Source: an uncultured Erythrobacter sp.
GTDB lineage: Bacteria; Pseudomonadota; Alphaproteobacteria; Sphingomonadales; Sphingomonadaceae
Length of the DNA: 64,000 nt
Assembly: GCF_958304185.1 (NCBI RefSeq)
Contig: NZ_OY284433.1
Coordinates: forward strand, 558,001 to 622,000
Reading direction: 5' to 3'
Position 1 is the stretch's first letter; every line of letters begins with the position of its first letter. Below are positions 41,608 through 49,317 of the stretch, piece after piece. Under the pieces are notes generated by a model. That model had not been told where the DNA came from. It saw only the letters and a list, made by a program, of their open reading frames with translations, and did no database searches. The translations under genes were made by a program, and so were the position numbers.

Positions 41608-41730
41608 CCCTCTCCCCTTGCGGGAGAGGGTTGGGAGAGGGGACCGGAGCAAAGCTCCGGCCCTGCCCCTCTCAACTGCGACTAGGCGGCAAGCCGCCAA
41701 GTCTGCGCATCTCTCCCACAAGGGGAGAGA
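41608..41730. repeat. Inverted-repeat element, CCCTCTCCCC type
   Basis: Hairpin CCCTCTCCCC-ttgc-GGGAGAGGG at the left, a central CCGGAGcaaaGCTCCGG hairpin, a GGCGGCaaGCCGCC hairpin, and a right end TCTCTCCCacaaGGGGAGAGA. Four hairpins in a row fill the convergent gap between the PNPOx-like and decarboxylase genes; the last could serve as a bidirectional transcription stop. Confidence 0.7.
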
Positions 41731-41768
41731 TACGCATCGCCATGACAGAGGTCGTTTCCCCAAAACTT

Positions 41769-42974
41769 TCAGCGCAGCGACACCACGTTATCGGTCGCCT
41801 CACGCTTGCGGGTGCCGTTGAACAGGCTCATCATCGGCTCGTCCTGCACGGTCACGACCTGGGCATTGCCATAGCCATTGAAGCCGGTCTTCATCGCCGC
41901 GCCATAAGCGCCGAGCATCCCGATCTCGATATAGTCGCCCGCCTGAATGTCAGCCGGGAGCCGGAACGGGCCCTTCATGTAATCAGCGTCGTCGCAGGTC
42001 GGGCCGTAGAAGGCGAAGTCTTCCTCGTCCTCGATCAGATCGTCCTCAAGCGCCTTCACCGGGAAGCGCCATGCGACGTGGGCCGCATCGTAGAGTGCGC
42101 CGTAAGCGCCATCATTGATGTAGAGCTCTTCGCCGCGACGCTTGTTCACCTGCACGATCATCGAGGAATACTCGGCCGACAGCGCGCGGCCGGGTTCGCA
42201 CCACAGCTCGGCGTTGTAGGCGATCGGCAGGCTTTCGAAGTGCTTGGCAATTATCGCGAAGTAATCTTCCATCGGCGGCGGTTCGAGGCCCGGATAGGCG
42301 CTCGGGAAGCCCCCGCCCACGTCGATCATGTCGATCACCACCGACGCCTCGGCGATGGCCGCACGGGTGCGATCCAGCGCCTGCACGAAGGCGAACGGCG
42401 TCATCGCCTGGCTGCCGACATGGAAGCACACGCCCAGCCAGTCGCAATGCTGACGGGCTTCGCGCAGCAGCGCGGGCGCTTCGATCAGATCGCAGCCGAA
42501 CTTCGACGCGAGGCTCAGCTCCGAATATTCGGACGAGACGCGCAGCCGAACGCACAGGCGCAGATCGCGCGGCGCCTCGCCCGTTTCGCGGTTCCGGCAG
42601 GCGTCGATGATCTTCTCCAGCTCCTCGAGCGAGTCGAGGCTGAAGGTGCGCACGCCATGGTCGAAATAGGCTTCGGTAATCGCCGCCGGGGTCTTCACCG
42701 GGTGCATGAAGCACAGCACCGCGCTGGGCAGGATGCCGCGCACCAGCCGAACTTCGGTGATCGAGGCGACGTCGAAGTGGGTCACGCCGGCATCCCACAG
42801 CACGCTGATCAGATCAGCCGCAGGGTTAGCCTTGACCGCATAGAGCACCTTGCCCGGAAACTTCTCGACGAAGTAACGAGCGGCGCGCCGCGCGGCGTGC
42901 GGGCGGTTGAGGATGACGGGTTCGTCCGGACGAAGGTCGCGAACTACAGCCAGTGCGTCGGGATAAATGTGCAA
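41769..42974 (-). CDS. Type III PLP-dependent ornithine/lysine decarboxylase
   Basis: Makes putrescine (or cadaverine) for polyamine synthesis. 401 residues from a TTG before H-I-Y-P-D-A-L. The alanine-racemase-fold PLP Lys48 is in Y-A-V-K-A-N-P. The substrate Cys327 is in Y-G-P-T-C-D-D-A-D, the eukaryotic-type ODC motif. G-G-G-F-P and the E-P-G-R phosphate motif are present. The frame stays open to 43091, but that stretch is a structured leader. The start is not certain. It sits in the same region as the two carboxynorspermidine enzymes. Confidence 0.9.
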   Translation of the reverse strand: MHIYPDALAVVRDLRPDEPVILNRPHAARRAARYFVEKFPGKVLYAVKANPAADLISVLWDAGVTHFDVASITEVRLVRGILPSAVLCFMHPVKTPAAITEAYFDHGVRTFSLDSLEELEKIIDACRNRETGEAPRDLRLCVRLRVSSEYSELSLASKFGCDLIEAPALLREARQHCDWLGVCFHVGSQAMTPFAFVQALDRTRAAIAEASVVIDMIDVGGGFPSAYPGLEPPPMEDYFAIIAKHFESLPIAYNAELWCEPGRALSAEYSSMIVQVNKRRGEELYINDGAYGALYDAAHVAWRFPVKALEDDLIEDEEDFAFYGPTCDDADYMKGPFRLPADIQAGDYIEIGMLGAYGAAMKTGFNGYGNAQVVTVQDEPMMSLFNGTRKREATDNVVSLR

Positions 42975-43140
42975 CTCAAGGGACCCCCAAAACGGTTTTT
43001 GAAAACCATAAAACGACAAGCTGCCTTGCGGTTTGGAAGTCCCCTTGGGGCAGCGGAAGGGGGCAATTAGGGCTTGGGGGGGGAAATGCAAACGAAAAAT
43101 GCGGGCCGCCGGGGTGAAATGTTTCTTTTCGGAGACACCC
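42975..43140 (-). ncRNA. Structured leader of the decarboxylase gene (candidate speF-type leader RNA)
   Basis: About 170 bases between lemA and the decarboxylase start, not coding. On the minus strand GCTGCC (43054-43049) pairs with GGCAGC (43025-43020) around a loop with a CCCCaaGGGG segment. Nearer the start codon GGTTTT pairs with AAAACC and is followed by GTTTT. A regulatory RNA of unknown mechanism, the speF leader, is known upstream of alphaproteobacterial ornithine decarboxylase genes. The match here rests on position and pairing only. Confidence 0.45.
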
Positions 43141-43186
43141 CACCAAGCACGACCGGAATGTGACGGAAATCCGCCTTTTTTTCGTG

Positions 43187-43744
43187 TCAGAAGCCGATTT
43201 TGGGAACCTTATCGACCGTCCCTTGTTCGCTCGCGTCCAGCCGGTGGAAATCGGCTTCGGCGAACCCGAGGCTGCTCGCAAGCAGCACCGCCGGGAAGGA
43301 TTCGCGCGCGCCGTTGAAACGCGCCACCGCCGCGTTGAGCGCCCGGCGCGCGGCGGCCAGCTTGTCCTCGACATCGGCGAGTTCATGCTGGAGCGACTGG
43401 AAGTTCGCGCTCGCCTTGAGGTCGGGATAGGCCTCCCCCAGCGCCAGCAGATTGTCGAGCGCACCGCGCAATTGCTGCTCACTGCCTGAATCCGGGGTGC
43501 CTGCCGCCGCCGCATTGCGCGCCGCGATCACCGCTTGTAGCGTCGCCGATTCGTGTCCGGCATAGCCCTTCACGGTCTCGACCAGATTGGGGATGAGATC
43601 ATGCCGCTGACGCAGCTGCGCGTCGATATCGGCGACGCCCTGACGCACGCTTTGCCGCAGGCCGACCAGGTTATTGTAGATACCGATCACCATCAGCACC
43701 CCCACGACAACCACGCCAATCGCCACCAAGCCGATCAAATTCAT
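43187..43744 (-). CDS. lemA: LemA family protein
   Basis: 185 residues. A single N-terminal membrane helix (I-G-L-V-A-I-G-V-V-V-V-G-V-L-M-V-I) is followed by Y-N-N-L-V-G-L-R-Q-S-V-R-Q-G-V-A-D-I-D-A-Q-L-R-Q, the LemA signature, with R-H-D-L-I-P-N-L-V-E-T-V-K-G-Y-A next. The rest is long alpha-helical. Start at 43744, six bases after AAAGGGG; the frame is open further upstream without support. It is divergent from the DUF3137 gene, its usual partner. Role in the envelope is unknown. Confidence 0.93.
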   Translation of the reverse strand: MNLIGLVAIGVVVVGVLMVIGIYNNLVGLRQSVRQGVADIDAQLRQRHDLIPNLVETVKGYAGHESATLQAVIAARNAAAAGTPDSGSEQQLRGALDNLLALGEAYPDLKASANFQSLQHELADVEDKLAAARRALNAAVARFNGARESFPAVLLASSLGFAEADFHRLDASEQGTVDKVPKIGF

Positions 43745-43811
43745 TGTCATCCCCTTTACCAGACGGCCCCATTTGTGCTGACACAGGTTAAAGAGTCGCG
43801 CGGGAGAGGCA

Positions 43812-44798
43812 ATGCGCAACGGGATCGAGGGCCTGATGCAGGGCGGGCTGGAACAATGGCTCGCCGGACAGGCGGATATGCGCGAGGGCGCGAAGAAGCA
43901 GGCGACGTCGCGCTGGACGTGGGGCGCAGCGATTGCAATGCCGGTGCTTGCCTTCCTGTGGTTCGGCCCTGCCATCGACGTCGAGCTGCGACTATTCGCC
44001 ACTCTCGCCGCCGCCGCGCTGATCGCGTGGTGGGGCTACCGCCCGATCGACGCCGCCAAGCAGGCGATCAAGATTGGGATCAACTCCGCCATCGCCGCCA
44101 GCTTTGGCGTCGCCTATGCCCATGAGGTCGAACCGGGGGCCGAGTTCGAGGCTGCGCGAACCTATGGCCTCGTCCCCGGCTATGACCGGTCGAACTTTGA
44201 AGATCGCTGGTACGGCAACCTTCAGGGCCATGACTTCAACCTCTATGAAACCCACCTCGAAGAACAGCGCGGCTCGGGCAAGAACCGCCGCTGGGTGACG
44301 GTGTTTCGCGGCCCGGTGATCCATATGGGGTTCGGCAGGAGCTTCCACTCCACCACGCTGCTGGAACGCGCGGGAAAGCATCGCAAGTGGCTGGGGCTTG
44401 GCGGGGCGAGCGATCATGTCAGCTTTGATGGCCACCGGCTGGACCGGGTCGATCAGGTGCATCCGGCGTTTGGTGAAACCTTCGCGCTCTACAGCGACGA
44501 TCAGGTCGAAGCGCGGGTGCTGGTGCATCCGACCTATATCGAGCACCTGCTGCGGCTGGAAAGCGCGTTCGAGGCGCAGGAACTGCGCGCTCTGTTCACG
44601 CGCGGCGAGGTGATCATCGCGGTCGAGGCGGACAATATGTTCGAAAGCGGCGCAATGGACGCCAGCGCCGACCGCGCCAATGCCGAACGCGCCCAGCGGC
44701 AATTCAGCGCAATCTCGGGCCTCGCGCTGGCAATCAACCAGAACGAACGCGGGCGGGTGATCGAGGGCAACCTTCCGCCCGCGAGCGACTTTAGCTGA
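43812..44798 (+). CDS. DUF3137 family membrane protein
   Basis: 328 residues. Two hydrophobic helices (about 37-55 and 58-75) are followed by a soluble domain beginning with a Tyr/Asp-rich stretch and R-W-V-T-V-F-R-G-P-V. GGGAGAGG precedes the ATG. The family is often encoded beside lemA, as here, 67 bases apart and divergent. It may act in the inner membrane with LemA; function unknown. Its end overlaps the 3' end of the convergent carboxynorspermidine decarboxylase gene by eight bases. Confidence 0.85.
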   Translation: MRNGIEGLMQGGLEQWLAGQADMREGAKKQATSRWTWGAAIAMPVLAFLWFGPAIDVELRLFATLAAAALIAWWGYRPIDAAKQAIKIGINSAIAASFGVAYAHEVEPGAEFEAARTYGLVPGYDRSNFEDRWYGNLQGHDFNLYETHLEEQRGSGKNRRWVTVFRGPVIHMGFGRSFHSTTLLERAGKHRKWLGLGGASDHVSFDGHRLDRVDQVHPAFGETFALYSDDQVEARVLVHPTYIEHLLRLESAFEAQELRALFTRGEVIIAVEADNMFESGAMDASADRANAERAQRQFSAISGLALAINQNERGRVIEGNLPPASDFS

Positions 44799-45984
44799 GC
44801 CGGTCGCGGAAATCGGCGTAATCGAACCGCTTGATGCAATCGAGCGCGTCGGTTTCGGAATCCCACATCCAGATCGACGGCAGGGCAACCCCGTTGAAGG
44901 TGTTGGTCTTGACCATCGAATAATGCGCCTGATCGAGGAAGGCGAACCGCGCTCCCGGTTCGGCAGGCGCCGGCAGAATGTAATCGCCGATCACATCGCC
45001 TGCGAGGCATGACGGGCCGCCCAGCCGGATCGGAATCATCTCATCATCCGCAATCTCGCCGAGCATCGCCGGGCGGTACGGCGCTTCCAGCACATCGGGC
45101 ATGTGGCAGGTGGCGCTGATATCGGTGATGCCGACCGGCACTTCGTTGAACATGGTATCGAGCAGCGTGCCGACCAGAATGCCCGCGTCGAGTGCAACCG
45201 CCTCGCCGGGTTCGAGGATGATCTGGCAGCCGGTGTCCTCGGCCGCATCCTTGAGGAATTCGACCAATTCCTCGCGCTGGTAATCGGCGCGGGTAATGTG
45301 GTGGCCGCCGCCCATATTGATCCACTTCAGTTGCCCAAAGAACGGCTCGATCACGTCGAACACGCGGTCCCACGTGGCTTTCAGCGGTTCGAAATCCTGT
45401 TCGCACAGGTTGTGGAAGTGGATGCCCTCCACGCCCTCCATATGCTCCTCGGTCAGCTGGTCGAGCGGGAAGCCGAGCCGCGATCCGGGGGCGCTGGGGT
45501 CGTATTTGGCGACCTCGCCGGTCGGAACCTGCGGATTGATCCGCAGGCCGACGCTGACCTTGGCACCATTGGCTGCCGCGTGGTCGAGGATCAGGCGCGC
45601 CCGTTCGTGCTGGAACGGCGAGTTGAAGATCACGTGATCCGACAGGCGGCAGATTTCCTCCAGCTCATCCGGCTTGAAGGCGGCGGAATAGGTCGCGATC
45701 TCGCCGTCGTAAAACTCGGACGCGAGCCGCGCCTCCCACAGGCCCGAGGTGGAAACGCCGTCGAGATATTCCCCGATGATCGGCGCGGCCGACCACATCG
45801 AGAACGCCTTCAATGCCGCGAATACCTTGATATCAGCGCCATCCGCCGCCGCCGCATCGCGCACGTCTGCCAGCACACGGCAATTGGCGCGCAACTTGGC
45901 GGCGTCGACCACGAAGGCGGGGCTATCGACGCGCGACAGATCGAAATGGGCGAAAGCGCCCGGATCACCGGCTTTGGTTTGCAT
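44791..45984 (-). CDS. nspC: Carboxynorspermidine decarboxylase
   Basis: PLP enzyme that decarboxylates carboxyspermidine/carboxynorspermidine to spermidine/norspermidine. 397 residues of the alanine-racemase fold. PLP Lys59 is in F-A-A-L-K-A-F-S. H-F-H-N-L-C-E, N-M-G-G-G-H-H-I, L-E-P-G-E-A and L-G-G-P-S-C-L-A-G-D, with the substrate-side Cys, follow the family. Its ATG shares one base with the stop of the upstream DUF486 gene (TGATG). With the dehydrogenase at 46829 it forms the alternative spermidine route. Confidence 0.94.
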   Translation of the reverse strand: MQTKAGDPGAFAHFDLSRVDSPAFVVDAAKLRANCRVLADVRDAAAADGADIKVFAALKAFSMWSAAPIIGEYLDGVSTSGLWEARLASEFYDGEIATYSAAFKPDELEEICRLSDHVIFNSPFQHERARLILDHAAANGAKVSVGLRINPQVPTGEVAKYDPSAPGSRLGFPLDQLTEEHMEGVEGIHFHNLCEQDFEPLKATWDRVFDVIEPFFGQLKWINMGGGHHITRADYQREELVEFLKDAAEDTGCQIILEPGEAVALDAGILVGTLLDTMFNEVPVGITDISATCHMPDVLEAPYRPAMLGEIADDEMIPIRLGGPSCLAGDVIGDYILPAPAEPGARFAFLDQAHYSMVKTNTFNGVALPSIWMWDSETDALDCIKRFDYADFRDRLS

Positions 45985-46334
45985 CAGCCGAGCGGGCTCT
46001 TGAAGATCATGAATGCACCTCCTGCAATGAGTGCGAAACCGGCGAGTTGGCTAGGCCCCGGCGTCTGCCCGAACAGCGCCCAAGCCACCAGCACAAAGCC
46101 GCCGAGAGATAGGACCTCTTGAATGGTCTTCAACTCGGCCAGCGAATAGGACTGAATGCCAATGCGATTGGCGGGCACGGCGAGGCAGTATTCCAGCAGC
46201 GCAATCCCCCACGCCAGACCAATTGCCGCCAGCAGGCCGAGCGAGGGGTGCTTGAGGTGCCAATACCAAGCGACATTCATGACAACGGCCGAAGCGGCGA
46301 GCAGCACGATGGGGAGGATTGCGGGGGTGGTCAT
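45984..46334 (-). CDS. DMT-family small membrane protein (DUF486)
   Basis: 116 residues with four membrane helices. N-V-A-W-Y-W-H-L-K near the first helix and Q-E-V-L-S-L-G-G-F and F-x-L-I-A-G-G-A-F at the end are typical of DUF486. Possibly half of a dimeric transporter. It is coupled to nspC by a one-base overlap. Its ATG is now just six bases from the arm of the GxxExxY element, and no ribosome-binding site is visible, which suggests the insertion removed its original leader. Confidence 0.85.
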   Translation of the reverse strand: MTTPAILPIVLLAASAVVMNVAWYWHLKHPSLGLLAAIGLAWGIALLEYCLAVPANRIGIQSYSLAELKTIQEVLSLGGFVLVAWALFGQTPGPSQLAGFALIAGGAFMIFKSPLG

Positions 46335-46340
46335 GTGACG

Positions 46341-46820
46341 GGGTTTCTCGCAGAGATCGCAGAGGAGCCGAGGGCGCGGAGGGATTCAGTCGGGGCGATA
46401 ATTGTTGACCACCCGTTTTATGCCTTCTTTCATCGTCGGCGCCGAGAAGTTCATGAGCAGCCCTACGGGCTGTTTGGTCAGTCTGAGATAGGTCGTAAGT
46501 TGCCGGGAATGCAGCGCGGTCAGCGCTTCAACCGATTTGACCTCCACAATAAGCTGCCGTTCGACAAGGATGTCGATCTTGAACGCCGCGCCAAAGGCGT
46601 GGCCATCAAACTCAATCGGAACTGGCACCTGACGTTCGGCCAGCAAGCCCCGCGCGTTCAAACGCCCCGCCAACACTGTCTCGTAAACGGTTTCGAACAA
46701 TCCCGGCCCAAGCTCTCGGTGAATGCCGATTGCCTCTTCGATAACGGCAGAGGTGATGTCATTGATATTCATGCAACCCTCTCTGCGTCCTCTGCTCCTC
46801 TGCGCCCTCAGCGTGAACCC
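46341..46820 (-). mobile_element. Candidate GxxExxY mini-element with imperfect terminal inverted repeats
   Basis: The left arm (46341-46384) reads GGGTTTCTCGCAGAGATCGC and on. The right arm (46820-46776, read inward) reads GGGTTCACGCTGAGGGCGCA and on. Aligned by eye they match at roughly 35 of 45 positions. Both have an internal rhythm of CGCAGAGG-like units. They enclose exactly one gene, a GxxExxY protein. No target duplication was found. The unit sits between the carboxynorspermidine dehydrogenase stop and the DUF486/nspC genes. Mobility is inferred. Confidence 0.55.
46386..46772 (-). CDS. GxxExxY family protein (PD-(D/E)XK-like)
   Basis: 128 residues from M-N-I-N-D-I-T. The family motif is Gly24-x-x-Glu27-x-x-Tyr30 (G-L-F-E-T-V-Y). 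A PD-(D/E)XK nuclease-like core follows: Asp67 in F-K-I-D-I-L and Glu77-x-Lys79 in I-V-E-V-K-S, then Q-L-T-T-Y-L-R-L. The fold is related to restriction and mobile-element nucleases; a true activity has not been shown for the family to my knowledge. The open frame runs upstream through the repeat arm to 46868, but this ATG fits. It is the only gene inside the inverted repeats. Confidence 0.92.
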   Translation of the reverse strand: MNINDITSAVIEEAIGIHRELGPGLFETVYETVLAGRLNARGLLAERQVPVPIEFDGHAFGAAFKIDILVERQLIVEVKSVEALTALHSRQLTTYLRLTKQPVGLLMNFSAPTMKEGIKRVVNNYRPD

Positions 46821-46828
46821 AAAAGCCG

Positions 46829-48055
46829 TCAGAACCCAACCGGCCCGGCCATCTCTTCGACTGTCCACGGCAGGCCATGCGCGTTCAGCATCGCCATGAA
46901 CGGATCGGGATCAAGCTGTTCGATGTTGAACACGCCCTCGCCCTGCCAGTCACCGCGCACCATCATCGCCGCGCCGATCATGGCGGGGACGCCGGTGGTG
47001 TAGCTGACGGCCTGGTTGCCGGTTTCCTCGTAAGCCGCTTCATGCGAGCAGATATTCTTGATGTAGAACGTCTTCTCGCCCGAACCATCCAGCGCCTCGC
47101 CGGTGGCGATCACGCCGATGTTGGTGTTGCCCTTGGTGGTCTCACCCAAAGTCTCGGGTTTGGGCAGCACAGCGGCGAGGAATTGCAGCGGGATGATGTC
47201 CTTGCCCTGATAACGTACCGGCTCAATCGAGGTCATGCCGACATTCTGGAGCACGGTCAGGTGGGTGATGTATTGATCGCCAAAGGTCATCCAGAACCGC
47301 GCGCGCTCCAGTTCGGGGACGAACTTGGCGAGGCTTTCCAGCTCCTCGTGATACATCAGGTACATATTCTTCTGGCCCACGGCTTCGAAGTCGAAGGCGA
47401 CCTTGTTCGACATGGCGGGCGTCTCGACCCACTCGCCGTTCTCCCAGTGGCGCGCGGGGGCGGTCACTTCGCGGATGTTGATTTCCGGGTTGAAGTTGGT
47501 GGCGAAATGCTGGCCGTGATCGCCGCCGTTGCAATCGAGAATATCGAGCTGGCGAATGGTCTTCAGCTTGTGCTTCTTGAGCCACATGGTGAACACGCTG
47601 GTCACGCCCGGATCGAAACCCGAACCCAGCAGCGCCATCAGGCCTGCATCCTTATAACGATCCTGATAGGCCCACTGCCAGTGATACTCGAACTTAGCCT
47701 CGTCCTTGGGCTCGTAATTGGCGGTGTCGAGGTAATCCACGCCCGCTTCGAGGCAGGCGTCCATGATCGGCAGATCCTGATAAGGCAGCGCGAGGTTGAC
47801 CACGAGGCCAGCGCCGGTCTTACGGATCAGATTGACCATCGCCGGGACTTCCTCGGCGTCGATCTCGTAGGTCGCGATATCGCGCCCGCAGCGCTCTTTC
47901 ACGCTGGCGGCAATCGCGTCGCATTTCGACTTGGTGCGGCTGGCGAGGTGGATTTCGGGGAAGATCTCCGGATTGAACGCCATCTTGTGGACGCAGACCG
48001 AGCTGACCCCGCCCGCGCCGATAACAAGGACGGTGCTGGATTTTGCTGCCGACAT
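46829..48055 (-). CDS. Carboxynorspermidine/carboxyspermidine dehydrogenase (saccharopine dehydrogenase family)
   Basis: Reductively condenses aspartate semialdehyde with putrescine or diaminopropane to carboxyspermidine or carboxynorspermidine. 408 residues from M-S-A-A-K, with AAAGG eight bases before it. The Rossmann motif V-L-V-I-G-A-G-G-V-S-S is at the N-terminus; L-A-L-P-Y-Q-D, D-T-A-N-Y-E-P, L-G-S-G-F-D-P-G and L-D-C-N-G-G-D-H-G match the carboxynorspermidine branch. The longer frame to 48229 is unsupported. It heads the polyamine gene string. Confidence 0.92.
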   Translation of the reverse strand: MSAAKSSTVLVIGAGGVSSVCVHKMAFNPEIFPEIHLASRTKSKCDAIAASVKERCGRDIATYEIDAEEVPAMVNLIRKTGAGLVVNLALPYQDLPIMDACLEAGVDYLDTANYEPKDEAKFEYHWQWAYQDRYKDAGLMALLGSGFDPGVTSVFTMWLKKHKLKTIRQLDILDCNGGDHGQHFATNFNPEINIREVTAPARHWENGEWVETPAMSNKVAFDFEAVGQKNMYLMYHEELESLAKFVPELERARFWMTFGDQYITHLTVLQNVGMTSIEPVRYQGKDIIPLQFLAAVLPKPETLGETTKGNTNIGVIATGEALDGSGEKTFYIKNICSHEAAYEETGNQAVSYTTGVPAMIGAAMMVRGDWQGEGVFNIEQLDPDPFMAMLNAHGLPWTVEEMAGPVGF

Positions 48056-48284
48056 TTTGGGAACCTTTCGTGATGCGAATCTTGCGCGCGCCCTACCCCA
48101 ACGCAGCCGGGGGGACAAATGATCCGCGTTTCCTACTCGGATATGATGAGGCAGGCTGACCGGATGATGACGCTCTGCCGCCGCCCCTTGCCTGCTTCCA
48201 GCCGCCACAGGGGCTTTGCGGGGGGGCACTTTTCTGCTTCAGGGCAGTGTCTCATGTGTCTCCAACAGACAGGAACCGGCCCGC

Positions 48285-49238
48285 GTGACTGAGCGAATCC
48301 CTACCCATGACGGCGTGCTGGCGGCGGCCGATGCGGTCGCTGCGATCCTGCCGCCCACCCCGCTGTTGCCGGTGGAGATCGGCGGCGTGCAGGCGTGGGT
48401 CAAAGCCGAGGTGCTGCAACCCATCGGCGCCTTCAAGATCAGGGGCGCATGGTGGCGGTTGGTGAGCCTGTCGCCGGAAGAACGCGCTGCGGGTGTGGTC
48501 GCGGTGTCATCGGGCAATCATGCGCAAGGCGTGGCCTGGGCGGCGCGGCGGCTCGGGATGAGCGCGACCATCGTGATGCCGCATGATGCGCCTGAGGTGA
48601 AGCTGGCGAACACCAAGGCGCTTGGCGCGGAGGTGGTGCTGTACCAGCGCCCCGGAGAAGACCGCGATGCAGTGGCAGCGCGGCTGATCGAACAGCGCGG
48701 CGGCACGCTCGTTCATGCCTTCGGCGATCCGTGGGTAATCGAGGGACAAGGCAGCGCCGCGATCGAGATCGCCGCTCAACTGGGCCGCGCGCCTTCGCGG
48801 ATCGTTGCCTGCTGCGGCGGCGGTGGCCTAGCGGCAGGGCTGGCGCTGGGTGCACCCGACAGTGCGATCCATCCTGTCGAGCCGGTGGGTTGGGACATGG
48901 TCGGGCAGTCGCTCGCCGCCCGAGCCATCGTCCCCGCCGCGCCCGATGCCCCCAAGACCATCTGCGACGCGCTCCAGCCGCTCGCGACCAAGCCGATCAA
49001 CCTCGCCGTGCTGCAAGACCGCGCCGAGCCCGGTGTTGCCGTCACCGATGCCGAGGTGCGGGCGGCGCAGCGGTTCGCCTTTGCCAACCTCAGGCTGGTG
49101 GTCGAGCCCGGCGGCGCAGCGGCGCTGGCGGCGGCACTCGCTGGCAAGGTGCCGGTGGATGAGAGCACGGTGATCATGCTCACCGGCGGCAATGCCGATC
49201 CGGCGGCCTATGCGGCAATGCTGACCGGCGCCGACTAG
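48285..49238 (+). CDS. Threonine/serine dehydratase-like PLP enzyme
   Basis: 317 residues, GTG start. PLP Lys is in G-A-F-K-I-R-G-A, S-S-G-N-H-A-Q-G-V-A binds substrate, and C-C-G-G-G-G-L-A-A-G is the phosphate loop. It is fold type II, without a C-terminal ACT domain, so it resembles catabolic threonine dehydratase or serine racemase rather than IlvA. It is divergent from the carboxynorspermidine dehydrogenase gene. Confidence 0.9.
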   Translation: MTERIPTHDGVLAAADAVAAILPPTPLLPVEIGGVQAWVKAEVLQPIGAFKIRGAWWRLVSLSPEERAAGVVAVSSGNHAQGVAWAARRLGMSATIVMPHDAPEVKLANTKALGAEVVLYQRPGEDRDAVAARLIEQRGGTLVHAFGDPWVIEGQGSAAIEIAAQLGRAPSRIVACCGGGGLAAGLALGAPDSAIHPVEPVGWDMVGQSLAARAIVPAAPDAPKTICDALQPLATKPINLAVLQDRAEPGVAVTDAEVRAAQRFAFANLRLVVEPGGAAALAAALAGKVPVDESTVIMLTGGNADPAAYAAMLTGAD

Positions 49239-49317
49239 CCTGTGGATAGCGTCACATTGCCGACACTCTAGCGCCATATGGCCACCACCTGACGGTACGT
49301 AAGGACACCCCCTCCCC

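Noticed and set aside
49241-49249. TGTGGATAG as a DnaA box
   Set aside because: A single near-match with no cluster, no AT-rich region and no dnaA nearby; not evidence for an origin.
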